Origin: Flavobacterium sp. I-STPP5a
GTDB lineage: Bacteria > Bacteroidota > Bacteroidia > Flavobacteriales > Flavobacteriaceae
Direction of reading: 5' to 3'
NCBI RefSeq assembly: GCF_009764685.1
Contig: NZ_VHLM01000059.1
Span: 1 to 64,000, forward strand
Length of the DNA: 64,000 nt
The translations under genes were made by a program, and so were the position numbers. Under the pieces are notes generated by a model. It did not search any database. It saw nothing but the letters and a program-made list of their open reading frames with translations, and was not told the DNA's origin. Positions 1 through 7,765 of the stretch are shown here, piece by piece (the first letter of the stretch is position 1; each line of letters begins with the position of its first letter).

Positions 1-2
1 TA

Positions 3-17
3 GAGTTACTTACTTAA
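3..17 (+). repeat. IS left terminal inverted repeat
   Basis: GAGTTACTTACTTAA, perfect inverted match to 945-959. Confidence 0.9.
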
Positions 18-49
18 AAAACACTTATATTTATAGTAAATACAAGGAT

Positions 50-952
50 ATGGAAAGTATATTTCAGGGGGAGAATATTTTAGAGTTCATAAAGACATTC
101 CCAGACGACCAAAGTTGCCGTGAATTTATAGCCAATGAGAAGTGGAAAGACGGCTATAGATGTAAACGTTGCGAGAATACGAAGTATGTTTATTTTGAAA
201 AACACAATAAAAGAGAGTGTACCAAATGTAGATATAAAGAGAGTGCAACGGCAGGAACTCTTTTTCATAGAGTTAAATTTGGAATTCAAAAAGCATTTTG
301 TATTGCCTTTGAAATGACTTGTACAACCAAATCAATATCCTCAACTCAAGCGGCAAAACGCTATGGAATAACTCAAAAGACTTCTTGGTTGTTTATGCAA
401 AAAGTAAGACTTGCGATGAAGTCCTCAAAACAGTATCCAATGACAGGAAATGTACAAGTTGATGAATTTGTAGTTGGCGGAAAAGAAACAGGAAAACAAG
501 GTAGAAGTTACGATAGCAAAAAGGCAAAAGTTGCTTGTGCTGTTGAGCTGACAGATGAAGGAAAGATAAAAAGAGGTTATGCAAATGTTATTGATGATTA
601 TTCTGCAAAGTCAATAAAACCATTATTTGACGAGCATATAAGTAAAGATGCGAATATTAAAACAGACCAATGGACAGCTTACAAAATAATAGCAAAGAGC
701 TATAACATCGTCCAAGAAAAAAGCGTTCCTGGGAAAAACTTCAAAGAAATGCACACTATTATTCATCAGGTAAAAACTGCAATAAGAACGATTCAATCAC
801 ACGTCAAAAAGGAACATCTCCAAAAATATTTAGATGAATATTTTTATCGACTGAACAGGTCAATTTACAAAGATTCTATTTTTGATAATATATTCAAACG
901 ATTAGTCTCACATCCGCATCAGGGTTGGAAGCAAATCGTAGTCATTAAGTAA
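50..952 (+). CDS. IS1595-family (ISXO2-like) DDE transposase
   Basis: Catalyses cut-and-paste movement of the surrounding element. The 300-residue protein starts with a zinc-ribbon (CxxC at about 38-41 and CxxC at 57-60), followed by a short helical DNA-binding region and an ISXO2-type catalytic domain. The first catalytic aspartate is in VDEFVVGG (D138), the second in KTDQWTAY (D206), and the acidic/Asn end motif lies in the DEYFYRLNR segment (about 264). Length is normal for the family and no frame break is seen, so the copy may still be active. Nothing in the element suggests passenger genes. Confidence 0.92.
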   Translation: MESIFQGENILEFIKTFPDDQSCREFIANEKWKDGYRCKRCENTKYVYFEKHNKRECTKCRYKESATAGTLFHRVKFGIQKAFCIAFEMTCTTKSISSTQAAKRYGITQKTSWLFMQKVRLAMKSSKQYPMTGNVQVDEFVVGGKETGKQGRSYDSKKAKVACAVELTDEGKIKRGYANVIDDYSAKSIKPLFDEHISKDANIKTDQWTAYKIIAKSYNIVQEKSVPGKNFKEMHTIIHQVKTAIRTIQSHVKKEHLQKYLDEYFYRLNRSIYKDSIFDNIFKRLVSHPHQGWKQIVVIK

Positions 953-959
953 GTAACTC
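945..959 (-). repeat. IS right terminal inverted repeat
   Basis: TTAAGTAAGTAACTC, perfect reverse complement of 3-17; it contains the end of the transposase reading frame. Confidence 0.9.
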
Positions 960-1786
960 GAAAAATTTATAAAGAAACAAATCCGTTTACACATAAAGGA
1001 ATTCAAGGACATGCAATGATTATTGGTGGAAGTTATGGAAAAATTGGTTCTATAAGTTTAGCTTCAAAGGCTTGTTTAAAGACTGGTTGCGGATTGGTTA
1101 CCGTTTTTATTCCCAAATGCGGCTATACAATTATCCAAACTTCAAATCCTGAAGTTATGGTACTAACTGATCAAGATGAAGAAGTCATATCAGAGATTAA
1201 TTTTGATTTTAAACCACAAGCTATTGGTATTGGCCCAGGATTAGGCCAATCTGATAAATCACATAATGCCTTACATTTGTTTTTAAAAACTTACAAAATC
1301 CCTATGGTTATTGATGCTGATGCATTGAATATTATTTCAAAGTTTAAAAAATTATTAATCCACGTAGAACCCAAAACAATCATTACTCCACACCCAAAAG
1401 AGCTACAATTATTGATAGGTAGTTGGACTTCCGAAAAAGACAAGCTAAAGAAAAGTATTGCTTTCTCTAAAGAACATCAAATTATCATTGTAATGAAAGG
1501 TTCTCCTTCTCGTGTTATAGATGGCGAAACAGTTTATGAGAATACTACAGGAAATGCTGCCTTAGCCACAGCTGGTAGTGGAGATGTATTAACAGGAATG
1601 ATTACTAGTTTATTAGCGCAGTTATATCCTCCGCTTCATGCTGCCTTAATTGGCGTGTATCTTCATGGTTTAACAGCTGATATTGCTCTGCCTGATACCG
1701 GCAATCAGTCCTTTATCGCTTCAGATATTATTGCCCACATTGGCAAAGCTTTTTTGAGTTTAAAAAAGGAACACAAAATAAATTGA
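960..1786 (+). pseudogene. nnr: NAD(P)H-hydrate dehydratase domain of nnr, separated from its 5' part by the IS
   Basis: ADP/ATP-dependent dehydratase that repairs hydrated NAD(P)H. The YjeF_C/NnrD domain is recognisable from GHAMIIGGSYGKIG near its start through VIDADALN to the nucleotide-binding signature GNAALATAGSGDVLTGMI. The first ATG is at 1016, but the frame is open back to the IS boundary and codes the expected family lead-in (NPFTHKGIQGHA), so the true gene began further upstream. Bacteroidetes usually have a bifunctional protein of about 500 residues with an N-terminal epimerase domain; that half must lie left of the window. The stop inside the IS right repeat prevents read-through fusion. 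A separate dehydratase polypeptide could still be made from ATG 1016, but its expression is uncertain. Confidence 0.8.
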
Positions 1787-1811
1787 GACAGTAAATTCAT
1801 TTCTTAATTTG

Positions 1812-1819
1812 TAAGTTTG
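1812..1819 (+). promoter_or_regulatory. -7 promoter element for the hipA-like/DUF3037 pair
   Basis: TAAGTTTG fits the Bacteroidetes TAnnTTTG element. No good TTG is seen 19 bp upstream. Its position makes an ATG at 1817 unusable and supports a start at 1853. Confidence 0.45.
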
Positions 1820-1852
1820 CACCATAGCAAAATTGCTTTATCCAATTCAATT

Positions 1853-2647
1853 ATGGAAAAACAACCCCATCTTAGGACCGTAAATGTTACGCGATACATC
1901 ACACCCTTACGGGAAGGCGGTTCTTTACCCGCTCTTGCCGAGGCTGACGATGATTTTAAATATGTCCTAAAATTTAAAGGCGCCGGGCACGGTGTAAAAG
2001 CTTTGATTGCAGAATTGATAGGAGGTGAGATTGCTAGATCTTTGAACCTAAAAATGCCCGAATTAGTTTTTGCAAATCTAGATGAAGCTTTTGGGCGTAG
2101 TGAAGCTGATGAAGAAATTCAGGATTTATTACAAGGTAGTCAAGGACTTAATTTAGCCTTGCATTATTTATCTGGAGCTATTAATTTTGATCCTGTAGTA
2201 ACTGCGGTTGACGCAAAACTAGCCTCACAAATTGTTTGGTTAGATGCTTTTATTACTAATGTGGATAGGACATTCAGGAACACCAATATGCTCATTTGGC
2301 ATAAAGAATTATGGCTAATTGATCATGGAGCAAGTCTATATTTCCATCATTCTTGGAGCAATTGGGAGAAACACGCAAAAAGTCCTTTTGCACTCATAAA
2401 AGATCATGTACTATTACCACAGGCTTCCTTATTACAAGAGACAAATATTGATTTCAAAAAAATCCTTACTTACGAGGTTTTAAAAAATATCGTAAACCTA
2501 ATTCCCCACAACTGGCTTCAATGGGAAGAAACTCAGGAACAGCCAGAAGCCATTAGAGAAATTTACTTTCAATTTTTAAGCACTCGCTTAGATCATTCCG
2601 AAATTTTTATAACAGAAGCACAAAATGCAAGAGCAACACTTATATGA
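1853..2647 (+). CDS. HipA-like kinase family protein
   Basis: A 264-residue protein with the core of the HipA kinase fold: a KFKGAGHG nucleotide-binding segment with a following glutamate helix (AELIGGEIAR), a catalytic loop NVDRTFRNTN resembling the HipA NxDRHxxN motif (the His is replaced by Thr), and IDHGASLYF in the place of the metal-binding DxG. It is shorter than HipA toxins and lacks the N-terminal HipA_N subdomain. ATG 1853 (MEKQPHLRT) is preferred over 1817 because the -7 element overlaps the latter. It overlaps the following DUF3037 gene by 23 bp; this pair recurs in bacteria, so the two probably act together. A toxin-antitoxin role is not supported: no HipB-like HTH gene is adjacent. 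Confidence 0.75.
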   Translation: MEKQPHLRTVNVTRYITPLREGGSLPALAEADDDFKYVLKFKGAGHGVKALIAELIGGEIARSLNLKMPELVFANLDEAFGRSEADEEIQDLLQGSQGLNLALHYLSGAINFDPVVTAVDAKLASQIVWLDAFITNVDRTFRNTNMLIWHKELWLIDHGASLYFHHSWSNWEKHAKSPFALIKDHVLLPQASLLQETNIDFKKILTYEVLKNIVNLIPHNWLQWEETQEQPEAIREIYFQFLSTRLDHSEIFITEAQNARATLI

Positions 2648-3008
2648 GTATGCCGTTATTCGTGTTGTACCAAGGGTAGAGCGCGAAGAATTCCTTAATG
2701 TTGGGGTTATTCTTTTTTGTAAAAAAGCAAAATTTATAAAAGTTTTATTCGAAATCAAAGAGGTTAAACTCCGTCTTTTTTCGAATGACTTGGATATAGA
2801 ACAACTAAAATTAAATGTTCAAGCTTTTGCAAAAGTAGCTCATGGTGAAAAAGATGCTGGGCCAATAGGACAATTTGATCTCCCTTCACGATTTAGATGG
2901 TTGACGGCGCTGCGTAGTTCGGCCATTCAAACTTCAAGACCACATCCAGGATTATGCGACAACCTAAACCATACAACTCAGCGACTTTTTGAAGACTTAG
3001 TGTTGTAG
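2625..3008 (+). CDS. DUF3037 domain-containing protein
   Basis: A 127-residue cytosolic protein of the DUF3037 family, recognised from the start YEYAVIRVVPRVEREEFLNVGVILFC and the C-terminal RLFEDLVL. Function is unknown. Its start lies inside the end of the HipA-like kinase gene (23-bp overlap), implying translational coupling and a shared function. The convergent GNAT gene follows, separated by a bidirectional terminator. Confidence 0.8.
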   Translation: MQEQHLYEYAVIRVVPRVEREEFLNVGVILFCKKAKFIKVLFEIKEVKLRLFSNDLDIEQLKLNVQAFAKVAHGEKDAGPIGQFDLPSRFRWLTALRSSAIQTSRPHPGLCDNLNHTTQRLFEDLVL

Positions 3009-3023
3009 CATCATAGTATCCAA

Positions 3024-3061
3024 AAATACCCTTTCAAATTATTGCATTCAAAAGGGTATTT
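3024..3061. terminator. Bidirectional terminator between DUF3037 and GNAT genes
   Basis: Perfect 11-bp stem AAATACCCTTT (3024-3034) / AAAGGGTATTT (3051-3061) with a 16-nt loop between convergent genes. Confidence 0.65.
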
Positions 3062-3066
3062 ACACT

Positions 3067-3591
3067 TTAAAGTGTTTCGGTTGTGTTTATAGTTTTGCTT
3101 AGTACCATAAATTCTAAAGGTTCATTAGCAATAGGAATATGTACATCAATTGAAGGAAATGGTTCTCTCGCGCCAGTGTCCTCATACCCGTTGCGCAGAT
3201 ACCAGGCAATTAATTCTTCACGTACGGTAATTACGGTCATGACAATTTTTGACAAACCTAGTTCCACAGCATGAATTTCAGCTTGCTGCAATAATTTTTT
3301 TCCAACGCCTCCATTTTGCAAATGTGGCGCAACAGTCAACATACCTAGGTAAAGGTGTTCAGTTTTATCAACTAATAAAACGCAACCTACAATTTCATCA
3401 TTACTACTAAATTTTAGCAGTGTGTTTTTTGTATTTAAAACAGTTTCTTTTAATTCACTCTCTGTGGTACGCAATCCATCCAGAATGTTAGCTTCGGTCG
3501 TCCAACCTTGCTTAGAGATTTCTCCGCGATAGGCTGAATTAATCAATTTATTCAATGCAGCAAGGTCTTCAAGTGTAACTTTGGTAATCAT
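3067..3591 (-). CDS. GNAT family N-acetyltransferase
   Basis: A 174-residue single-domain GNAT. The acetyl-CoA pyrophosphate-binding loop is QNGGVGKKLL (about 92-101), preceded by strand LYLGMLTVAP and followed by the typical Y-containing segment IAWYLRNGYEDTGAREPFP. Such proteins transfer an acetyl group to an amine; the substrate cannot be told from sequence. Monocistronic, convergent with the DUF3037 gene. A -7-like element lies upstream. Confidence 0.85.
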   Translation of the reverse strand: MITKVTLEDLAALNKLINSAYRGEISKQGWTTEANILDGLRTTESELKETVLNTKNTLLKFSSNDEIVGCVLLVDKTEHLYLGMLTVAPHLQNGGVGKKLLQQAEIHAVELGLSKIVMTVITVREELIAWYLRNGYEDTGAREPFPSIDVHIPIANEPLEFMVLSKTINTTETL

Positions 3592-3613
3592 AGAACTGTT
3601 TTTTTTTAGATAC

Positions 3614-3621
3614 CAAAGGTA
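3614..3621 (-). promoter_or_regulatory. -7 promoter element for the GNAT gene
   Basis: On the minus strand TACCTTTG, matching TAnnTTTG, 23 bp before the start codon. Confidence 0.4.
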
Positions 3622-4186
3622 GAAAAAACCATTTCACATTTAAAATAATTTTGTTTTTTGTTCTGTAAAACAAAAGAGAACATTTTTATACCGTTTATTA
3701 AAAAATTACTTTAAGAAATTTAGACAAATATTGCAAGCGGCACTTGCGCTCCTAATTTATTTTTTGATAAATATTTAATTAAGTATACTATTCCTTAATA
3801 TAATGTAAATTGGAAGTTCTTATAGCATCCTAATGTCTAGACACAAAATATTTATATTTTAAAAAAAAAAAAAACAAATACACCTTTAAGGAAAAACAAT
3901 AAAGGAACGTAAAGGATTTATAGTTATTAAAGAGGGTTAAAAAAAACCTTAAATAAATTATAAAAAAATAGTATTCATTTCTATTTGTCAAATTAATGCA
4001 TTTGATCCTACGGTAAAATCCTTTTATAGATTTCTAGATAATAATAATAATAATAATAATGCTACCAAAGCTGATATTACACAATATAACAGCTAACTGC
4101 GTTCAGTCTTGCGATAACAAATTAAATTATGCATTCTAGATACCACCGAAATTAGTTTACACAATCATTAAAATACTGTAAAAAAG
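3622..4186. other. AT-rich intergenic stretch, no gene seen
   Basis: No open frame with recognisable coding character on either strand. It holds a run of trinucleotide AAT repeats near 4039-4060 and several A/T homopolymers. It continues into a possible gene remnant. Confidence 0.6.
4038..4061. repeat. AAT trinucleotide microsatellite
   Basis: About seven tandem ATA/AAT units within the gene-poor stretch; no adjacent intact reading frame that it could switch. Confidence 0.7.
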
Positions 4187-4470
4187 AATCCTGCAATTGT
4201 ACTACGTAATGCTATTAAAGGAAGTATTAAATTGCTACATCAACCTAGTAAAAATTAGCAGTAAAGAATCAGAAATTAAAAAAAATCATTCAGACAAAGA
4301 TTTAAAGCGTCAAGTTTGGACGATTAAAGAGAATGACTATGCTTCAGAACGCAAACCTGAATTAACAACATATTGCATTGGCATACAAAAAATTACTTCG
4401 ATGCTGCAAGTTTAGGATTTATTCCAAGAAGTAACGCAATGGTAGGATTGCAAGAATATCCAAGTATTTA
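4187..4470 (+). pseudogene. Possible decayed gene remnant
   Basis: One reading frame gives protein-like pieces separated by several stops: NPAIVLRNAIKGSIKLLHQP (from 4187), SFRQRFKASSLDD, and a C-terminal-looking YFDAASLGFIPRSNAMVG followed by LQEYPSI and a stop (4394-4470). The pieces are all in the same phase, which suggests an old gene killed mainly by point mutations. I do not recognise the family. An overlapping 72-codon open frame at 4197-4415 in another phase has low-quality composition and is not called. Confidence 0.25.
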
Positions 4471-4655
4471 ACAGTTTCAGTCATAAAAAAAATAAACACC
4501 GTAAAAAAAGTAGCAAATAGCAGGAATTAACTCTTTAAATCCATCCTTTTGACAAAATATAAATACCGAAAACGTTTGAAACTTTGCTCTTACGGCCTTT
4601 GTAAGCCAAAATAAAATCAATAAATTAGCCACTTCAAACTTTATACCAAAACACA

Positions 4656-5738
4656 ATGAAAAATACTGCGCTAACGCATATACACGAGAGTTTGGGAGCA
4701 AAAATGCTTCCTTTTGCTGGATACAACATGCCCATTTCATACGAAGGAGTTAATGCAGAACATGAAACAGTGCGTAATGCAGTAGGGGTTTTTGATGTGT
4801 CTCACATGGGAGAATTCTTGCTTACAGGTCCAAATGCATTGGCTTTGATACAAAAAGTAACTTCAAATGACGCATCAACTTTAACAATTGGAAAAGCACA
4901 ATATTCTTGTTTGCCAAATCAAGACGGCGGTATTGTAGATGATTTGCTAGTTTATAAAATGAAGGAAGAACAATATTTACTGGTTGTTAACGCCTCGAAT
5001 ATTGAAAAAGATTGGAACTGGATTTCAGCCCAGAATGATTTGGGTGTAGATATGAAAAACATTTCGGATGATTATTCTTTACTTGCCATACAAGGACCAA
5101 AAGCGGTTGAAGCCATGCAACCTTTAACTTCAAAAGATTTATCAGCTATTGCCTATTACCATTTTGAGGTAGGTGATTTTGCTGGAATTGAAAACGTAAT
5201 TATATCTGCAACGGGTTATACTGGCTCAGGTGGTTTTGAGATTTATTGTAAAAACGATGAAGTAGAACAAATCTGGAATAAAGTTTTTGAAGCTGGCGAT
5301 TCTTTTGGCATAAAGCCAATAGGTATTGCCGCTCGTGATACCTTGCGTTTAGAAATGGGTTTTTGCTTGTATGGAAATGATATTAACGATACAACCTCAC
5401 CTTTAGAGGCTGGTTTGGGTTGGATTACTAAATTCACTAAGGATTTCACAAATGCTGAAAATTTAAAAAAGCAGAAAGAAACTGGAGTGACTAAAAAGTT
5501 AGTTGCATTTGAAATGCAAGAGCGCGCAGTGCCAAGACATGATTACGAAATTGTAGATGCATCAGGAAGTGTGATAGGACTTGTGACCTCTGGAACCATG
5601 TCTCCATCAATGAACAAAGGAATAGGAATGGGTTACGTTACAGCAGCCAATAGCGCACTAGATAGTGAAATTTTTATTCGTATTAGAAAAAATGATGTAT
5701 TAGCTAAGGTGGTAAAATTGCCTTTTTATAAGAAATAA
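4656..5738 (+). CDS. gcvT: Glycine cleavage system aminomethyltransferase (T protein)
   Basis: Transfers the methylene group of the aminomethyl-lipoyl H protein to tetrahydrofolate, releasing ammonia. The 360-residue length is standard. Folate-binding T-protein features are present: the N-terminal [24 protein letters not shown], the conserved aspartate in [11 protein letters not shown] (about 95-96), and the C-terminal barrel domain motif [19 protein letters not shown]. The H and P proteins are not nearby, so the subunits are dispersed in this genome, as is usual in Flavobacteriia. It is followed 58 bp later by yebC, which has its own -7 element. Confidence 0.95.
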   Translation: MKNTALTHIHESLGAKMLPFAGYNMPISYEGVNAEHETVRNAVGVFDVSHMGEFLLTGPNALALIQKVTSNDASTLTIGKAQYSCLPNQDGGIVDDLLVYKMKEEQYLLVVNASNIEKDWNWISAQNDLGVDMKNISDDYSLLAIQGPKAVEAMQPLTSKDLSAIAYYHFEVGDFAGIENVIISATGYTGSGGFEIYCKNDEVEQIWNKVFEAGDSFGIKPIGIAARDTLRLEMGFCLYGNDINDTTSPLEAGLGWITKFTKDFTNAENLKKQKETGVTKKLVAFEMQERAVPRHDYEIVDASGSVIGLVTSGTMSPSMNKGIGMGYVTAANSALDSEIFIRIRKNDVLAKVVKLPFYKK

Positions 5739-5767
5739 AATGATTTTTAAACCTGCATAATTATTGT

Positions 5768-5775
5768 ATTTTTGC
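5768..5775 (+). promoter_or_regulatory. -7 promoter element for yebC
   Basis: TATTTTTG matches TAnnTTTG, 21 bp before the ATG at 5797; no TTG at the ideal spacing. Confidence 0.4.
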
Positions 5776-5796
5776 AGTTCAAAATAACAAATAGTA

Positions 5797-6507
5797 ATGG
5801 GAAGAGCGTTTGAGTTTAGAAAAGGAAGAAAAATGAAACGTTGGTCAGCAATGGCCAAAGCATTTACCAGAATAGGTAAGGATATTGTCATGGCTGTTAA
5901 AGAAGGTGGTCCAAATCCTGAGGCCAACTCTAGGTTAAGAGCCGTAATACAAAACTCTAAAGCAGTTAATATGCCTAAAGAGAATGTGGAGCGTGCGATA
6001 AAAAAAGCTACTGATAAAGACACAGCAAATTATAAAGAACAATTGTTTGAAGGCTACGCGCCACACGGAATTGCAATTTTGATAGAAACCGCAACAGATA
6101 ATAACAACAGAACTGTTGCAAACATTAGAAGTTATTTCAATAAATGCAATGGAACCATGGGAACACAGGGATCTGTTGAATTTATGTTTGATCATACTTG
6201 TAATTTTAGAATCCCAAATAACAATCAAGATGTAGAAGAACTTGAATTAGAGTTTATTGACTTTGGTGCTGAAGAAATTTTTGCTGATGAAGATGGAATT
6301 TTAATTTATGCTCCTTTTGGTAGTTTTGGAACCATTCAAAAAGAACTTGAAAGTCGTGGAATCGAAATCTTATCTTCGGGATTTGAGCGCATTCCTCAAA
6401 TCACAAAAAAATTAACAGAAGCAGAAATGGCCGATGTTGAAAAATTAATTGAAAAAATTGAAGAGGATGATGACGTGATGAACGTGTATCATACAATGGA
6501 GGAATAA
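5797..6507 (+). CDS. yebC: YebC/PmpR family protein
   Basis: A 236-residue member of the YebC/TACO1 family. Members are described as transcriptional regulators and, more recently, as factors that help ribosomes translate difficult stretches such as polyproline. The start MGRAFEFRKGRKMKRWSAMA is the Bacteroidetes version of the family N-terminus. The remaining landmarks are PEANSRLRAVIQNSKAVNMP, GYAPHGIAILIE and TDNNNRTVANIRSYFNK, then the acidic C-terminal segment. No frame problems. A hairpin terminator follows. Confidence 0.93.
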   Translation: MGRAFEFRKGRKMKRWSAMAKAFTRIGKDIVMAVKEGGPNPEANSRLRAVIQNSKAVNMPKENVERAIKKATDKDTANYKEQLFEGYAPHGIAILIETATDNNNRTVANIRSYFNKCNGTMGTQGSVEFMFDHTCNFRIPNNNQDVEELELEFIDFGAEEIFADEDGILIYAPFGSFGTIQKELESRGIEILSSGFERIPQITKKLTEAEMADVEKLIEKIEEDDDVMNVYHTMEE

Positions 6508-6526
6508 TTCCTTTCTTAAAAACCCA

Positions 6527-6557
6527 AAAACTCTTGAGCAATCAGGAGTTTTTTTTT
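6527..6557 (+). terminator. Rho-independent terminator after yebC
   Basis: Stem AACTCTTGA / TCAGGAGTT (one G-U pair) with a short loop, followed by eight or more T. Confidence 0.75.
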
Positions 6558-6599
6558 ACCCATATACAACATCAATAATCTACATGCAGGGCAAAACAA

Positions 6600-6631
6600 A
6601 AAAAAAACTCCAGAAAATTCTGGAGTTTTAT
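6600..6631 (-). terminator. Terminator of the cysteine synthase gene
   Basis: Perfect stem AACTCCAGA / TCTGGAGTT with a 4-nt loop; on the minus strand it is followed by a run of T, so it serves the leftward gene. Confidence 0.75.
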
Positions 6632-6652
6632 ATGATATTTTGATAAAATACT

Positions 6653-7693
6653 CTATTTAATAAATTCAATTTTCTGAGCCTCTTCTTCATTGACACTATC
6701 AAAAAAACCTTGCTCGTTCATCCAGTCATCACTAAAAACCTTACTCATATATCGAGATCCATGATCTGGAAAAATAGCTATTACGTTACTATTTTCGTCA
6801 AATTCTCCCTCTTCTGCGTATTGCTTAATTGCTTGCATTACTGCTCCAGAGGTATAACCCACAAACAAACCTTCTTTTTTAGTAATTTCTCTGGCGGTGT
6901 GTGCGCTTTCCTCATCTGTCACCTTCATAAACTTGTCTATAATATCAAAGTCGGTTGCGGATGGAATTAGATTTTTTCCTAAACCTTCAATTCTGTATGG
7001 ATAAATTTCTTCGTTATCAAACTCTCTAGTTTCGTGATACTTCTTCAGCACTGAACCAAAAGCATCAACTCCTAAAATTTTAATATTAGGATTTTGTTCT
7101 TTTAAGTACTTTGCAGTTCCTGAAATAGTTCCGCCTGTTCCACTACATGCTACAAGATGCGTAATAGCTCCATTAGTTTGTTTCCAAATTTCTGGCCCTG
7201 TAGACTTATAATGCGCATCAATATTTAACTGATTGAAGTATTGGTTAATATAAACAGAACCCTTGGTTTCTTCATGTAAACGCTTAGCTACGTTATAGTA
7301 GGAACGTTCATCATCTGCAGATACGTGAGCAGGACAAACATAAACCTTAGCACCCAAGCTGCGTAACATATCGATTTTGTCTTTTGATGATTTTGAGCTA
7401 ACTGCCAGTATACAATTGTACCCTTTAATGATACTTACCATAGCTAAACTAAAACCTGTATTGCCTGATGTAGTTTCAATTATAGTATCACCAGGAGACA
7501 AAATACCTCTTTTTTCAGCTTCTTCAATAATGTATAATGCTATTCTATCTTTTGAGGAATGTCCCGGATTAAATGCCTCTACTTTAGCGTAAAAATTTCC
7601 AACTAAATTTTCTGTAACTTTATTTAGTTTTATAAGTGGCGTATTCCCTATTAGTTCAAGAACATTATTATATGCAGATATTTCTTTTTTCAT
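6653..7693 (-). CDS. PLP-dependent cysteine synthase family protein
   Basis: A 346-residue fold-type II PLP enzyme that makes cysteine from an activated serine and sulfide, or belongs to the closely related cystathionine beta-synthase branch. The PLP lysine is in NPGHSSKDR (K48), the phosphate-binding loop is TTSGNTG, and the glycine loop is [14 protein letters not shown]. Start chosen at ATG 7693 ([10 protein letters not shown]); the longer frame from 7753 begins upstream of the -7 element at 7742-7749 and lacks family similarity. It has no CBS domains. Monocistronic, between yebC (convergent) and an S9 peptidase in the same direction. Confidence 0.88.
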   Translation of the reverse strand: MKKEISAYNNVLELIGNTPLIKLNKVTENLVGNFYAKVEAFNPGHSSKDRIALYIIEEAEKRGILSPGDTIIETTSGNTGFSLAMVSIIKGYNCILAVSSKSSKDKIDMLRSLGAKVYVCPAHVSADDERSYYNVAKRLHEETKGSVYINQYFNQLNIDAHYKSTGPEIWKQTNGAITHLVACSGTGGTISGTAKYLKEQNPNIKILGVDAFGSVLKKYHETREFDNEEIYPYRIEGLGKNLIPSATDFDIIDKFMKVTDEESAHTAREITKKEGLFVGYTSGAVMQAIKQYAEEGEFDENSNVIAIFPDHGSRYMSKVFSDDWMNEQGFFDSVNEEEAQKIEFIK

Positions 7694-7741
7694 AAAAAAA
7701 TAGTTAGTCATAGTGTACTTTAAGTTAAACCATGAACGATG

Positions 7742-7749
7742 CAAATTTA
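7742..7749 (-). promoter_or_regulatory. -7 promoter element for the cysteine synthase gene
   Basis: On the minus strand TAAATTTG. It places transcription start near 7736 and so rules out the ATG at 7753. Confidence 0.45.
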
Positions 7750-7765
7750 ACAAAAAAAAATCTAA

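Larger units (their letters stand above)
3..959 (+). mobile_element. IS1595-family insertion sequence, complete
   Basis: A 957-bp element bounded by perfect 15-bp terminal inverted repeats (3-17, GAGTTACTTACTTAA, and 945-959, its exact reverse complement). It carries one transposase gene filling almost the whole element; the right repeat overlaps the transposase stop codon. Size, single-gene layout and transposase type fit the IS1595 (ISXO2-like) family. The element sits directly in front of, and in the same reading frame as, the dehydratase half of nnr, so it disrupts that gene. The target duplication cannot be checked because only 2 bases lie to the left of the element. Confidence 0.9.

Noticed and set aside
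1817..1852. Upstream start for the HipA-like kinase
   Set aside because: It overlaps the -7 element; the family-like sequence begins at 1853.
4038..4061. AAT repeat as a phase-variation switch or CRISPR
   Set aside because: No intact gene or promoter spacing depends on it, and there are no spacers.
4197..4415. 72-codon open frame on the plus strand
   Set aside because: No recognisable motif or promoter and composition like random AT-rich DNA; an overlapping phase has better protein-like fragments.
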